From: Leeuwenhoekiella polynyae
GTDB lineage: Bacteria; Bacteroidota; Bacteroidia; Flavobacteriales; Flavobacteriaceae
Direction: 5' to 3'
Assembly (NCBI RefSeq): GCF_004104075.1
Contig: NZ_QOVK01000019.1
Span: 1-64,000 of the forward strand
Length of the DNA stretch: 64,000 bases
Shown: piece by piece, positions 26,737 to 37,200 of the stretch
Layout: the number at the start of each line of letters is the position of its first letter
Position numbering within the stretch: the first letter of the stretch is position 1
Program-made: the position numbers and the translations under genes
The notes under the pieces: generated by a model
What the model saw: only the letters and a program-made list of their open reading frames with translations
What the model was told of the DNA's origin: nothing
The model's database searches: none

Positions 26737-27078
26737 ATGGAAGCAGGAATTCAGATTTTACAGAAAGCAGAAGCTGCTAAATTGTATAAAGATCTGATCA
26801 TTCAGCTTAATAAAGACTTTTTGCGTGCCGGAATAGCTGACCAGTTTGGTGAAAAATTGACCCCTGAAGCTTTGGTGCGTAACTTAACGGCAACTTTGTA
26901 CACTACTATCGTTTCAGATTTTGAGGCTTATCTCAATTTGCTTTACGTCATTGATGTTTCAGAATCAAAAATTAAAAAGTTACCGCAGCAAGAAGTTCAC
27001 GAATTTGCCCTTGCTGTTTCAGCATTGATCTTAGAACGAGAGTTTGTGAAGGTTTCTTTTAAAAATAGAAACGAATAA
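26737..27078 (+). CDS. Small conserved-type hypothetical protein
   Basis: From ATG 26737 this is a 113-residue, mostly helical cytoplasmic protein (MEAGIQILQKAEAAKLYKDL) that I cannot assign to a named family. A TTG at 26728 would add three residues and is less likely. It follows the polyprenyl synthetase by 13 bases. Its 3' end overlaps the convergent outer-membrane gene by 20 bases. No catalytic motif is visible. Confidence 0.75.
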   Translation: MEAGIQILQKAEAAKLYKDLIIQLNKDFLRAGIADQFGEKLTPEALVRNLTATLYTTIVSDFEAYLNLLYVIDVSESKIKKLPQQEVHEFALAVSALILEREFVKVSFKNRNE

Positions 27079-27574
27079 ACGGTTGTATGGCGCTGGTGTA
27101 GATGAGGTTATCATCTTTAAATAAAACATTGTAACGAGCGCCTATTGTAACAGGTCCAGAACGATAACCAGCCCCCAGGAAAAGAGCGGAATTCCAAAAA
27201 TCTCTGTTTCGGTTTCCTCCATCCAATTCTTGTATTTGTGTAACATAAAGCTCTTCAAACTCTGCAGAAAGCTGAATTATAGGCAGCGGGTTTGCTAATG
27301 CGATAATGCTACCTCCCACAATTGACGATTTGTACCTGCCATTTTTTATATACGAATAGCTCAAGCCTGGCCCTGCAGCAAAATACGGATTGAAATTATA
27401 AACGGCGCTTGGCGAAATATTTGCAGCAAAATAATCCTGACCAAAATTTAAACCAAGACCCCCTCCAATAGCTACCCGATCCCAAAAATCAGATCGCGCA
27501 AACTGAGCTGTTGATTCAATTGAAAATAGCGTTACAAAAAGTATCGTAATTATTAACGTAGCAATCGATTTCAT
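27059..27574 (-). CDS. Small outer-membrane beta-barrel protein
   Basis: This 171-residue protein has a signal peptide (residues 1-23, ending ESTAQ) and then alternating amphipathic strands with glycine/aromatic motifs (IGGGLGLNF, GPGLSYSYI, ALFLGAGYRS), ending in phenylalanine (IRFYF), as outer-membrane barrels do. An eight-stranded barrel would fit the length. It is divergent from sucA (165 bases) and convergent with the small gene at 26737. Databases may name this family after its sucA neighbour, but nothing in the sequence supports an enzymatic role. Confidence 0.85.
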   Translation of the reverse strand: MKSIATLIITILFVTLFSIESTAQFARSDFWDRVAIGGGLGLNFGQDYFAANISPSAVYNFNPYFAAGPGLSYSYIKNGRYKSSIVGGSIIALANPLPIIQLSAEFEELYVTQIQELDGGNRNRDFWNSALFLGAGYRSGPVTIGARYNVLFKDDNLIYTSAIQPFIRFYF

Positions 27575-27671
27575 AAAGTAGTCTTTATAGAATTTGCAGA
27601 TCTGTTATATAGATGTTAAATCCTGATTTTAAAATGTTAATGATAGGCATAAAAATAGATAAGGACACGTC

Positions 27672-27698
27672 TTGTGGAGCGTAAATATTGTATTTTTG
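27672..27698 (+). promoter_or_regulatory. sucA promoter (TTG / TAnnTTTG)
   Basis: A TTG at 27672-27674 and a TATTTTTG at 27691-27698 are spaced 16 bases apart. The site supports starting sucA at ATG 27740 and not in the open frame that runs back through this promoter. Confidence 0.65.
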
Positions 27699-27739
27699 AC
27701 AAATTATTGCTTAAAAAATCGACAGATTTAACTTATAAA

Positions 27740-30499
27740 ATGGATAGATTTTCATTTCTAAATGCAGCAAATACTGCATACTTCGCAGAATTATACGATA
27801 AATATTTACAGCATCCTGATAGTGTAGAACCCAGTTGGAGAGCTTTTTTTCAAGGATTTGACTTCGGAATGGAAGAGCGTGGTTTAGCGCCAGATGTTGC
27901 TCCTCAACCTACCAGTTCGGGTGTTCCTGAAAACCTTCAGAAAGAATTTCAGGTTGTAAAACTAATTGATGGTTATCGAACTCGTGGGCATTTGTTTACT
28001 AAAACAAATCCCGTGCGTGATCGTAGACAATATACTCCTTCATTAGAGTTGGGGAATTTTGGATTGAGTCAGAATGACTTAGATACCACTTTTACGGCTG
28101 GTGAAATTCTGGGTATTGGGACTACTACGCTTCGGGAAATTATTATACATCTTGAGAAGATTTATTGTGAATCTATTGGTGTAGAATATATGTTTATCAG
28201 AAAACCTGAAGAGATTCAGTGGATTCAGGATAAACTCAATATCAATGATAATCATCCTGATTTTTCTGCTGAGACTAAGAAGAAGATTCTAAAAAAATTA
28301 AATGAAGCTGTTTCTTTTGAAACCTTTTTGCATACGAAATATGTAGGTCAAAAGCGTTTCTCTTTAGAAGGAGGGGAAAGTTTTATTCCGGCTGTAGATG
28401 CGATTATTGAAGCTGCTGCAGATCTTGGTGTAAAAGAGTTTGTGATGGGTATGGCTCACCGGGGGCGTTTAAATACCTTAACAAATATCTTCGGTAAAAA
28501 TGCTAAAGACATCTTTAGTGAGTTTGATGGTAAAGATTACGATCAGGAAGTTTTTGACGGAGATGTGAAATATCACTTAGGTTGGACTTCAAGTCGCCTT
28601 ACTGATAGTGGAAAAGAAATCAACATCAATATTGCGCCAAACCCGTCTCACTTAGAGACCGTGGGTGCGGTGGTTGAGGGTATTTCTAGGGCAAAGCAAG
28701 ACCGTCATCACTTTGACAATCCGCAAGAGGTTCTACCTATTGTTGTGCACGGTGATGCTGCAATTGCAGGCCAGGGAATTGTTTATGAAGTAATACAAAT
28801 GGCACAATTAGATGGGTATACTACAAAAGGTACTATTCATATTGTGATCAATAACCAGATAGGTTTTACCACAAATTATCTGGATGCACGTTCTTCAACC
28901 TATTGTACAGATGTTGCTAAAACGACCTTGTCACCAGTACTTCATGTGAATGCAGATGATGCAGAAGCGGTAGTGCACGCAGCGCTTTTTGCGCTCGATT
29001 TTAGAATGACATTTGGCCGTGATGTATTTATTGATCTTTTGGGATATCGTAAATACGGACATAACGAAGGTGATGAGCCGCGTTTTACACAGCCTAAATT
29101 ATACAAAGCGATTGCTAAACATGGTAATGCTCGGGATATATATGCAGATCGTTTAAAGTCTGAAGGCGTAATTGATGAAAGTTATGTTAAACAGTTAGAA
29201 GAAGAATATAAAGATAAGCTTGAAGAGAAGTTAGAAAAATCTCGAGAGGAAGATACTACACGTATAACGGCTATTATGCAGGATGAGTGGGAAGGTTTTG
29301 AGCCTGCTACTGAAGATGAGATGATGAAGCCGGTAGATACCACTTTTGATCTTGAGGGTCTTACAGAAGTTGCAAAGTCAATCACAAAGCTTCCAGAAGA
29401 TAAAAAGTTCTTACGTAAAATAAATAAGATTATTGAAGGGCGTCGCGCGATGTACTTTGATGATAATAAAATAGATTGGGGTCTTGCGGAATTGCTGGCT
29501 TATGGGGTGTTGCTCAAAGAGGGTTTTGATGTGCGGATGACCGGGCAGGATGTAGAGCGTGGTACGTTCTCACACCGTCACGCAGTAACTAAAGTAGAAG
29601 ATAGCGAAGAAGAAATTGTATTGCTTAATAATCTTGAAGGAGAGCAAGGGCATATGTATATTTTCAACTCGCTACTTTCTGAGTATGGCGTTGTAGGTTT
29701 TGATTACGGGTATGCCATGGCGAGTCCAAAAACACTCCCTATCTGGGAAGCACAGTTTGGTGATTTTAGCAACGGAGCACAGATTATGTTAGATCAATAC
29801 ATTTCTGCTGCAGAAGATAAATGGAAACTTCAAAACGGTCTGGTCATGTTATTACCGCATGGCTATGAAGGTCAGGGGGCAGAACACTCTTCGGCACGTA
29901 TGGAGCGTTACTTACAGCTGTGTGCAGTAGATAATATGTATGTTGCAGATTGTACTACACCCGCAAACTTCTACCACTTACTACGTCGTCAATTAAAGAC
30001 TAACTTTAGAAAGCCGCTTATTGTTTTTACTCCAAAAAGTTTGTTGAGACATCCTAAAGTGATCTCTACAAAAGAAGAGTTGGCTAACGGAAGTTTTCAA
30101 ATGACTATAGATGATTCGGAAGTAAAAGCAGATCAAGTAAAAACACTCGTATTTGTAACCGGTAAATTCTATTATGATCTGCTGGCACAACGCGAAGAGT
30201 TGGGGCGTGATGATGTTGCTTTAGTTAGAGTAGAACAGTTGTTTCCACTTCCTAAAAATGAAATTAGAGCGGCTATAGAAAAATATAAAAATGCAGACGA
30301 TGTTGTGTGGGCTCAAGAAGAGCCACGTAATATGGGAGCTTATGGTCACTTATTGATGCATTTACCTGAAGCGCAAAAATTCAGAATTTGCAGCCGTAAG
30401 TTTTATGGTGCACCAGCAGCGGGTAGTTCTGTACGTTTTAAGAGAAGACATCAGCGCGTAATTGATGACGTGTTTGATAAAAATTCAAATAACCAATAA
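27740..30499 (+). CDS. sucA: 2-oxoglutarate dehydrogenase E1 component
   Basis: This 919-residue thiamine-diphosphate enzyme decarboxylates 2-oxoglutarate in the TCA cycle and passes the succinyl group to SucB. The N-terminal motif with YLQHPDSVEPSWRAFFQGF is the E2-binding region typical of SucA. ThDP/Mg binding is at GDAAIAGQG (about residue 340) with FTTNYLD after it, and the transketolase-like half begins near residue 570 with RGTFSHRHA. The ATG at 27740 gives the family-like N-terminus MDRFSFLNAAN. It is followed 48 bases later by sucB in the same orientation. Confidence 0.97.
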   Translation: MDRFSFLNAANTAYFAELYDKYLQHPDSVEPSWRAFFQGFDFGMEERGLAPDVAPQPTSSGVPENLQKEFQVVKLIDGYRTRGHLFTKTNPVRDRRQYTPSLELGNFGLSQNDLDTTFTAGEILGIGTTTLREIIIHLEKIYCESIGVEYMFIRKPEEIQWIQDKLNINDNHPDFSAETKKKILKKLNEAVSFETFLHTKYVGQKRFSLEGGESFIPAVDAIIEAAADLGVKEFVMGMAHRGRLNTLTNIFGKNAKDIFSEFDGKDYDQEVFDGDVKYHLGWTSSRLTDSGKEININIAPNPSHLETVGAVVEGISRAKQDRHHFDNPQEVLPIVVHGDAAIAGQGIVYEVIQMAQLDGYTTKGTIHIVINNQIGFTTNYLDARSSTYCTDVAKTTLSPVLHVNADDAEAVVHAALFALDFRMTFGRDVFIDLLGYRKYGHNEGDEPRFTQPKLYKAIAKHGNARDIYADRLKSEGVIDESYVKQLEEEYKDKLEEKLEKSREEDTTRITAIMQDEWEGFEPATEDEMMKPVDTTFDLEGLTEVAKSITKLPEDKKFLRKINKIIEGRRAMYFDDNKIDWGLAELLAYGVLLKEGFDVRMTGQDVERGTFSHRHAVTKVEDSEEEIVLLNNLEGEQGHMYIFNSLLSEYGVVGFDYGYAMASPKTLPIWEAQFGDFSNGAQIMLDQYISAAEDKWKLQNGLVMLLPHGYEGQGAEHSSARMERYLQLCAVDNMYVADCTTPANFYHLLRRQLKTNFRKPLIVFTPKSLLRHPKVISTKEELANGSFQMTIDDSEVKADQVKTLVFVTGKFYYDLLAQREELGRDDVALVRVEQLFPLPKNEIRAAIEKYKNADDVVWAQEEPRNMGAYGHLLMHLPEAQKFRICSRKFYGAPAAGSSVRFKRRHQRVIDDVFDKNSNNQ

Positions 30500-30506
30500 A
30501 AGAAAA

Positions 30507-30520
30507 TTTCGCGAAAGCGA
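30507..30520. repeat. Short GCGAAAGCG-type intergenic palindrome between sucA and sucB
   Basis: The string tttcgcgaaagcga includes tttcgcgaaa, a perfect 10-base palindrome, in the sucA-sucB gap. A related hairpin follows sucB. Confidence 0.45.
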
Positions 30521-30547
30521 TAGAATAAAAGTTAATACAAGAGAATT

Positions 30548-31840
30548 ATGGCTTTAGAAATGAAAGTCCCTTCACCGGGAGAATCGATCACCGAAGTTGA
30601 AATCGCACAATGGCTTGTTGAAGATGGAGATTATGTAGAAAAAGATCAGGCAATTGCTGAAGTTGATAGCGATAAAGCAACCTTAGAATTACCTGCTGAA
30701 GCGAGTGGGATAATCACATTAAAAGCCGAAGAAGGTGATGCTGTTGCCGTAGGTGAGGTGGTTTGCCTTATAGATACAGATGCTCCAAAACCTGATGGAG
30801 ACGATAAAAAAGCGTCAGGAGATGAAGGTAGTGGGGGTGATGCTGCGAAAGATCTTGATAAAAAGGACGAGAAAACACCAGATACTAATGAGAAAGGTGA
30901 TGCTAAAAAAGAAGAACCTTCTAAATCAAGTACACCTAGCCAGTCTCAGGATAAGAAATCGTATGCTTCAGGAACACCTTCTCCTGCAGCTAAAAAGACT
31001 TTAGATGAAAAAGGTGTTGATGCAAAAGATGTAAAAGGTTCAGGTCGTGACGGTCGTATTACAAAAGACGATGCGGTAAACGCACAACCTTCTATGGGTA
31101 CTCCGGGAACCGGAAGCCGTGGAGAAAGCCGTTCTAAAATGTCTATGTTGCGTCGTAAAGTTGCAGAGCGTTTAGTTTCAGTTAAAAACGAAACTGCGAT
31201 GCTTACTACTTTCAACGAGGTAGATATGAGTGCTATTTTTGAGTTACGTAGCAAATACAAAGAAGATTTTAAATCCAAGCACGGTGTAGGTCTTGGTTTT
31301 ATGTCATTCTTTACATTAGCTTGTGTGCGTGCATTAGAAATGTACCCTTCTGTAAATTCTATGATAGACGGTAAGGAAATGTTGACCTATGACTATAAAG
31401 ATATTTCTATTGCAGTTTCTGGTCCAAAAGGATTGATGGTACCGGTAATTAGAAATGCTGAAAATCTAAGTTTCCGCGGTGTGGAGTCTGAAGTAAAACG
31501 TCTGGCTCTTAGAGCACGTGATGGTCAAATCACAGTAGATGAAATGACCGGCGGAACGTTTACTATAACAAATGGTGGTGTTTTTGGCAGTATGCTTTCA
31601 ACGCCTATTATCAACCCTCCACAATCTGCGATTTTAGGAATGCACAATATTGTTGAGCGTCCTATCGCACGTGATGGAGCGATTGCAATTGCGCCAATTA
31701 TGTATGTGGCACTTTCTTACGATCACCGTATTATTGACGGAAAAGAATCTGTAGGATTTTTAGTGGCTATAAAAGAAGCTATAGAAAATCCAGAAGAGTT
31801 ATTGATGGATAATAATGTTCTTAAAGCTTTAGAAATGTAG
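30548..31840 (+). CDS. sucB: Dihydrolipoyllysine succinyltransferase (2-oxoglutarate dehydrogenase E2)
   Basis: The 430-residue E2 core has an N-terminal lipoyl domain with the lipoylated lysine K43 in [11 protein letters not shown] long lysine/aspartate/glutamate-rich flexible linker (about 78-135) follows. Then come a peripheral-subunit-binding domain (about 140-175) and the acyltransferase domain, with catalytic H393 and D397 in SYDHRIIDG. It moves the succinyl group from SucA to CoA. The E3 subunit is not in this window. It forms an operon with sucA and ends at a strong terminator. Confidence 0.97.
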   Translation: MALEMKVPSPGESITEVEIAQWLVEDGDYVEKDQAIAEVDSDKATLELPAEASGIITLKAEEGDAVAVGEVVCLIDTDAPKPDGDDKKASGDEGSGGDAAKDLDKKDEKTPDTNEKGDAKKEEPSKSSTPSQSQDKKSYASGTPSPAAKKTLDEKGVDAKDVKGSGRDGRITKDDAVNAQPSMGTPGTGSRGESRSKMSMLRRKVAERLVSVKNETAMLTTFNEVDMSAIFELRSKYKEDFKSKHGVGLGFMSFFTLACVRALEMYPSVNSMIDGKEMLTYDYKDISIAVSGPKGLMVPVIRNAENLSFRGVESEVKRLALRARDGQITVDEMTGGTFTITNGGVFGSMLSTPIINPPQSAILGMHNIVERPIARDGAIAIAPIMYVALSYDHRIIDGKESVGFLVAIKEAIENPEELLMDNNVLKALEM

Positions 31841-31842
31841 AA

Positions 31843-31860
31843 ATTTCGCAACTGCGAAAT
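31843..31860. repeat. Short hairpin directly after sucB
   Basis: ATTTCGCA and TGCGAAAT form a perfect 8-bp stem with a two-base centre, starting 3 bases after the stop codon. It resembles the tttcgcgaaa element upstream of sucB. Confidence 0.5.
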
Positions 31861-31873
31861 ACTCTTAAATAAC

Positions 31874-31908
31874 AAAGCTCACAGGTTTTAAAATCTGTGA
31901 GCTTTTTT
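31874..31908 (+). terminator. Terminator of the sucAB operon
   Basis: A perfect 11-bp stem (31874-31884 with 31895-31905) has extra A-T pairs inside and is followed by a run of seven T. Confidence 0.9.
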
Positions 31909-32160
31909 TATTTTTTCTCAATTAAAACTTCTTCTACAAGCTGCTTGAGTTCTGCATCTAAAGAAATATTGGGAAACGTTCTGCCCGCCTGGCGATACCA
32001 GTATTTGGCATTCCAGTCGTCGCCTTCAGCGCGGTGCAGGTGGGCGTGAATGGGCTGCCCATCGGGCTGTTGATGTCCTGAGCATTACCGTGCGATTTAT
32101 CCCAGTCTCCTTTTGTTTGATCCTAGACTGATTTGGGCTTTTTACTCCAATTTTCTGGAG
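31908..32160 (-). pseudogene. Decayed C-terminal remnant of a conserved protein gene
   Basis: Reading the minus strand gives GDDWNAKYWYRQAGRTFPN and a further helix to a stop at 31908-31910. Upstream in a different frame it gives GDWDKSHGNAQDINSPMGS, preceded by an in-frame TAG at 32123-32125. The two parts plainly belong to one protein (a Bacteroidota family ending in W-N-A-x-Y-W-Y-x-x-A-G, unnamed here). The gene therefore carries a stop, a frameshift near 32050-32070, and no 5' portion. It is more GC-rich than the genes that follow. Confidence 0.7.
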
Positions 32161-32401
32161 GTATTATTACATCAAGAATTTTCTTGAAGTCTGTCTAAGA
32201 TTGTAGAGATGACATTATCTAGTATGTTGTTGACAGTTTAAAATACTTTTAGTTTGTGTGAATGATAATATAAACTATTAAAAAATAGGATATTGAAAAT
32301 ATAATGATCTTGTTTTTTAATTTTAGTAAAATTGCTTGTTATATATTATTTTGTTGTTAATAATTGTTAAGTAATGAAGCATAAACTAGTAATTTTAAAA
32401 T

Positions 32402-32992
32402 ATGAATACAATTACTATAATAGATTCTTTGAGAAGGAAAGAGGATTCTGCGTACGGTGACTTGTATGCGAACTACAATCAGGATCTAGTTTCTTTTGCT
32501 AATACTTATTTGTATGATAGGGATTTGGCGAAAGATATTGTTCAAGAAGCATTTGTTTATTTATGGGAGAACTCAGAAAATATATCTATTAATCATTCAT
32601 TGAAGAATTACTTGTATGCAACGGTGAGAAATAGGTGCTTAAATGAGCTTAAGCGGTTAAAAATTGTAGATAGTAGTGGTTTGTTAGATTTCATGTCTAA
32701 AGTGAATTCAGATTTTTATGAAGAGGTGGATGCTGAGCAGAACACTTATAAAGTTCATGTGATTAAAAGAGCTGTAAAAGAGCTTCCGAAGAAAATGAGG
32801 GAAATAGTCACTATGAAATATTTTAAAGAGTATTCTTATAAAGAAATTGCAGATGAGCTTAATATATCAGTTAATACAGTTAAAACTCAGCTGAAACGAG
32901 CTAAGTTAAAAATGTCTGAGAAGCTTGTTTCTGATACAGGCTTAAGGATAGTAGGCTTTTTAGCTCTTTGTACTACTACTATTTTAAGTTAA
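32402..32992 (+). CDS. ECF-type RNA polymerase sigma factor
   Basis: This 196-residue protein has sigma region 2 (about 20-90, with DLAKDIVQEAFVYLWEN) and region 4 (about 125-180, with FKEYSYKEIADELNISVNTV). It lacks region 3, as extracytoplasmic-function sigma factors do. A short hydrophobic end (about 180-196) is seen. It stands 72 bases before a FecR-type anti-sigma gene, then an STN-containing SusC. This is the standard order of a transmembrane signalling cascade in which a bound ligand releases the sigma factor to activate the uptake genes. Confidence 0.93.
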   Translation: MNTITIIDSLRRKEDSAYGDLYANYNQDLVSFANTYLYDRDLAKDIVQEAFVYLWENSENISINHSLKNYLYATVRNRCLNELKRLKIVDSSGLLDFMSKVNSDFYEEVDAEQNTYKVHVIKRAVKELPKKMREIVTMKYFKEYSYKEIADELNISVNTVKTQLKRAKLKMSEKLVSDTGLRIVGFLALCTTTILS

Positions 32993-33064
32993 TTTTAAAA
33001 TTTTCTCTTTTTTTGTCACCCTTTTATTAGAATAAATTGTCTTCTCTATATAATTGTATATATA

Positions 33065-34168
33065 GTGATTGATTTTAAGTTAATTTACAAGAAGATAAAT
33101 AAAAACCTTTCAGAGTCTGAGGAACAGGCTTTTCAAGCATGGTTTAATGAAAGCTCTTCTCATAGAGAATACTACTATAAAGTTAAGAATCAGTTAGAGG
33201 AAGAGAAATCTTTAACTCCTAAGAAAATTATGAAGACATATTTTTCTTTAAAATGGAGTGCAGCTGTATTTATAGTTTTTCTTAGTGTTTCAACGTATGT
33301 CTTTTTTAGTTCCACTAGTATTTCTGAACCAGTATTAGTAGATGAAGTACAATTTGAGAATCCTATAACTCCATCTAAGACCAAAGCAACTTTGATTTTG
33401 GCTAATGGGAGAAGTATCAAAATTGACACTAAGAGCAAATTTAAACACAAAGATGTTGAGGTTGTTGAAGATAAAATCTTGTATACTAAAGATACTTCAC
33501 CTGTAGTTTCTGAACTTAGATTCAATACCCTATTTGTTCCTAAAGGTGGTTTTTTTGAATTGATTTTGAGTGATAATACTAAGGTTTGGGTAAACTCTGA
33601 TTCACAACTACGATATCCCGTCAAATTTATTGATAGCCAACCAAGAACAGTTGAATTGATTACTGGTGAGGCTTACTTTGAAGTGAGTCCTAGCTCAGAG
33701 AATAATGGAAATCGCTTTGTTGTGGAGGTTAATAAGCAACAAATAGAGGTTTTGGGAACCCATTTTAATGTTAAGGCTTATGCTAATGACGATAAGCATG
33801 TTACAAGTCTTTTAGAAGGAAGTGTGAAGTTGACTTATTTAGGTGCAGAACATTTTCTTAAGCCCAATCAACGGGCAGTTATATTTAAAAATTCAGGCAT
33901 CGTAAATGTAGAGAATGCGACAGTTGATGATGATGTCTTGTGGAAGTCTGGGGTATTTGCATTTAGTGATTATACATTAGAGGATATTGGAAATGTGCTA
34001 ATGCGTTGGTATGATGTTGAAATTAATATTACTCGGAATGATTTAAAGCAGAAGAAGTTTAATGGCGTTCTTAGGAAAAATCAAAATTTAGGTCAGATAC
34101 TCAATATTCTTTCAAAATCTATCTCTCTAAAATATTCACGTAGTGGAAATCACATTGAAATTTACTAA
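33065..34168 (+). CDS. FecR-family anti-sigma factor
   Basis: This 367-residue protein starts at a GTG. It has a cytoplasmic N-terminal part (1-60) that would hold the sigma factor, one membrane segment (about 63-82), a periplasmic FecR domain (about 150-250, FVPKGGFFELILSDNT to TSLLEGSVKL), and a C-terminal DUF4974-type domain (about 295-365). It receives the signal from the STN domain of the SusC protein encoded 42 bases downstream. Confidence 0.93.
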   Translation: MIDFKLIYKKINKNLSESEEQAFQAWFNESSSHREYYYKVKNQLEEEKSLTPKKIMKTYFSLKWSAAVFIVFLSVSTYVFFSSTSISEPVLVDEVQFENPITPSKTKATLILANGRSIKIDTKSKFKHKDVEVVEDKILYTKDTSPVVSELRFNTLFVPKGGFFELILSDNTKVWVNSDSQLRYPVKFIDSQPRTVELITGEAYFEVSPSSENNGNRFVVEVNKQQIEVLGTHFNVKAYANDDKHVTSLLEGSVKLTYLGAEHFLKPNQRAVIFKNSGIVNVENATVDDDVLWKSGVFAFSDYTLEDIGNVLMRWYDVEINITRNDLKQKKFNGVLRKNQNLGQILNILSKSISLKYSRSGNHIEIY

Positions 34169-34210
34169 TTCTCAAACCTTTTCAATTTAAATAATTCTAA
34201 CCCAGTTTTT

Positions 34211-37200
34211 ATGAAAGAAAACATTACTAACAAATTTTATACCCCTCCTCGGGTTATATTCCAAACTACTATGAAGATCTTTATTCTCCTATTCTGTACA
34301 TCAGTGCTGGCTTTAACACCGGGTAAATCTGTATCACAAAAATCTAGAGTATCTTTTGAAAAGGATATGACTATCAGTGTTGATGATGTGTTGAAGATTG
34401 TAAAAAATCAAACAGATTATAATTTTGTTTACCCAGCAGATATGTTTGCAGGTATGCAAAATATTGAATTATCTAAAGGTGATTTTTTGCTCGAAAATTT
34501 ATTAAAGAAGGTTTTAGAAACTTCAGCTATTGATTTTGAAGTTGAAGGAGAAAAAACTATTGTTTTTTCAAAAAATCAAAATCTAGGTCTTATACAAAGG
34601 CAGATCCAGGGAATCGTTAAAGATGAGTCAGGAATGCCTTTGCCTGGGGTGACTGTCTTGGTTGAAGGAGCTTCAAAGGGAACAAGCACAGATTTTGACG
34701 GTAAATATACAATTTCTGCGCAGATGGGTGAGGTTCTTGTCTATTCGTATATAGGCTTTGAGAAGAAGAGAATTACAGTTGCAGATGATTCTGTTATCAA
34801 TGTCTCATTGCAAGCCTCTGTAGAATCACTAGATGATGTTATTATTACTGGATTTCAGAATATTAAAGAGCAAGTTTTTACGGGTGCTGCCCAGACATTG
34901 AAGGCAGAAGATATTGAAATAGCAGGGGTGCCTCAGGTTTCTCGTCTTCTTGAAGGTAGAGCAGCAGGGGTTACGGTACAGAATGTGTCTGGTACCTTTG
35001 GGGCAACACCTAAGATTACCATAAGAGGGTCTTCCTCTATATTGGGTGACACCAAGCCTTTATGGATTATCGATGGGGCGATACAAGAAAATATCGTCAA
35101 TGTCAATGTTAACGACTTAGCTTCGGGAGATGCAAATACTTTATTAGGTTCTGCGGTTGCAGGTATCAGTGCTGCTGATATTGAAAGTATTGAAATATTA
35201 AAAGATGCTTCAGCATCTGCACTGTATGGGGCAAGGGCGTTAAATGGTGTGATAGTTATAACAACTAAAAGCGGTAAGCGTAATCAAAAAACACGTGTAA
35301 ATTATTCTGTTGAAAACGCGGTGCGTGTTGTTCCTAATTACGGGCAGTTTGATCTTTTAAACTCTCAGAGAACTATAGGTGTCTATGAAGAATTGTCTGA
35401 TAAGGGGAGACTTAACTACCCCTTAAGTTTGCAAGGTAGATATGGTGGGGTATATCATATATTAGCAAGGAATATAAATACTTATAATGAAACTTCTGGG
35501 GCTTTTGGAGTAAGTAATACTCCGGAAGCGCGTAATCGTTTTTTACAACAATATGAGTTGGCTAATACAGATTGGTTTAAAACTCTTTTTAGACCAAGTC
35601 TTACACAGACGCATTCCTTAAGTTTTACCGGAGGAGGTGAAAACAGTACATCTTACTCTTCAATAAGTTATTATACAGATCCGGGCTGGACAGTTGCTGA
35701 TCGCGTACGTAGACTAACTGGCAATATGAGAAATAGATTCTTCTTAGCTGATGATAAGCTGATTGTAGGGACTAATATTCAAGCATCCTATAGAGATCAA
35801 AATGCTCCTGGAACATTCAATAGGCAAAATGACCCTGTAAATGGCACATTTACAAGAGATTTTGATATAAACCCCTTTAGTTATGCATTAAATACGAGTA
35901 GAGCTATTAGACCCTATGATAATAATGGGGATTTAGAATATGTGCGATTTAATTGGGCTCCATTTAATATTATCAACGAACTTGAAAAGAATACATTAAA
36001 AATTAATGTGTATGATATTCGTTTGCAGGCAGATTTAGAATATAAGCTTTCTAAAGACTTAAAATATAATTTTTTAGGAACTGTTAGATATGCTAATTCT
36101 ACCAGAAATCATAAAGTACGTGAAGGTTCAAATGGAGCAGAAGCATATAGATCTGCTGAAACTTCTATTGTTAGAAATCAAAATATTTTTCTGTATTCGG
36201 ATCCAAGTAGGCCAAATGAAGATCCTAGAGTAGTAATGCCTTACGGAGGTATTTTAGAGCGAACAGACAACTCTATAACGACTTATACAGTTAGAAACTC
36301 CTTGAATTTTGATAAAACTATAAACGATCTTCATACAGTAGGCTTATATGCTGCTCAAGAATATAGATATAATGATAGGTATGAGCATCGTAATAGAAAT
36401 TATGGAGTTCAGTTTGGTAAAGGAAATGTACCCTTTTTAGATCCTGATTTATTTGATAAGCTCATTGGTGAAGGTGTTGATTATTATTCGGTTTTTGAAA
36501 CGCGTCAGCGAGAGGTGACTTTTTTGGCAAAGCTTTCTTATGATTATGACAGTAAATATATATTCAATATTTCAGGAAATTATGAAGGTTCTAACAGAGC
36601 TGGTAGATCTAACTCTTCACGTTGGTTACCAACTTATAATGCTAGTGCAAGATGGAATGCAGGTCAAGAGGATTTTATAAAGAAATCAGGATGGATTTCT
36701 AAGTTGTCTTTTAGAGCTGGATACGGCTTAATAGCCTTGCTTGCTGATAATGTTAGTAACAACCTTCCTGTTTTTAGAAATGCATTAACTAATAGATTAT
36801 TTTCTGATGATAGAGAGAATTACATTACGATAGAAGATTTACAGAATAGTGATCTTACTTGGGAACAAACTAGAGAGCTTAATATTGGTATGAATGCAGG
36901 TTTTCTCAATAATAGAATCTCTTTAGATTTAGATTTATATACTCGTAAAGGAGCAGATTTAATAGACTTTGTAAGAACATCTGGTATTGGTGGAGAATTC
37001 TTAAAGTTAGGTAACAATTCAGAATTGCTGACTAAAGGTATTGAAGCTCAATTGACAACTCATAATATTAAGACGGATGATTTTTCTTGGGATACAACGT
37101 TAAATGCTTCTTACTTTGATCAAGAGATATCTAAGATTGCTCAACGCCCTAATGTTTTAGATCTTGTAGATGATACTGGAGGCAATGTTGTAGGTAAGCC

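Noticed and set aside
27674-27739. Upstream extension of sucA
   Set aside because: It runs through the -7 promoter element and adds residues unlike SucA; ATG 27740 gives the family N-terminus.
31910-32400. Possible intact minus-strand gene after sucB
   Set aside because: An in-frame TAG and a frameshift interrupt it and there is no start, so it is called a pseudogene.
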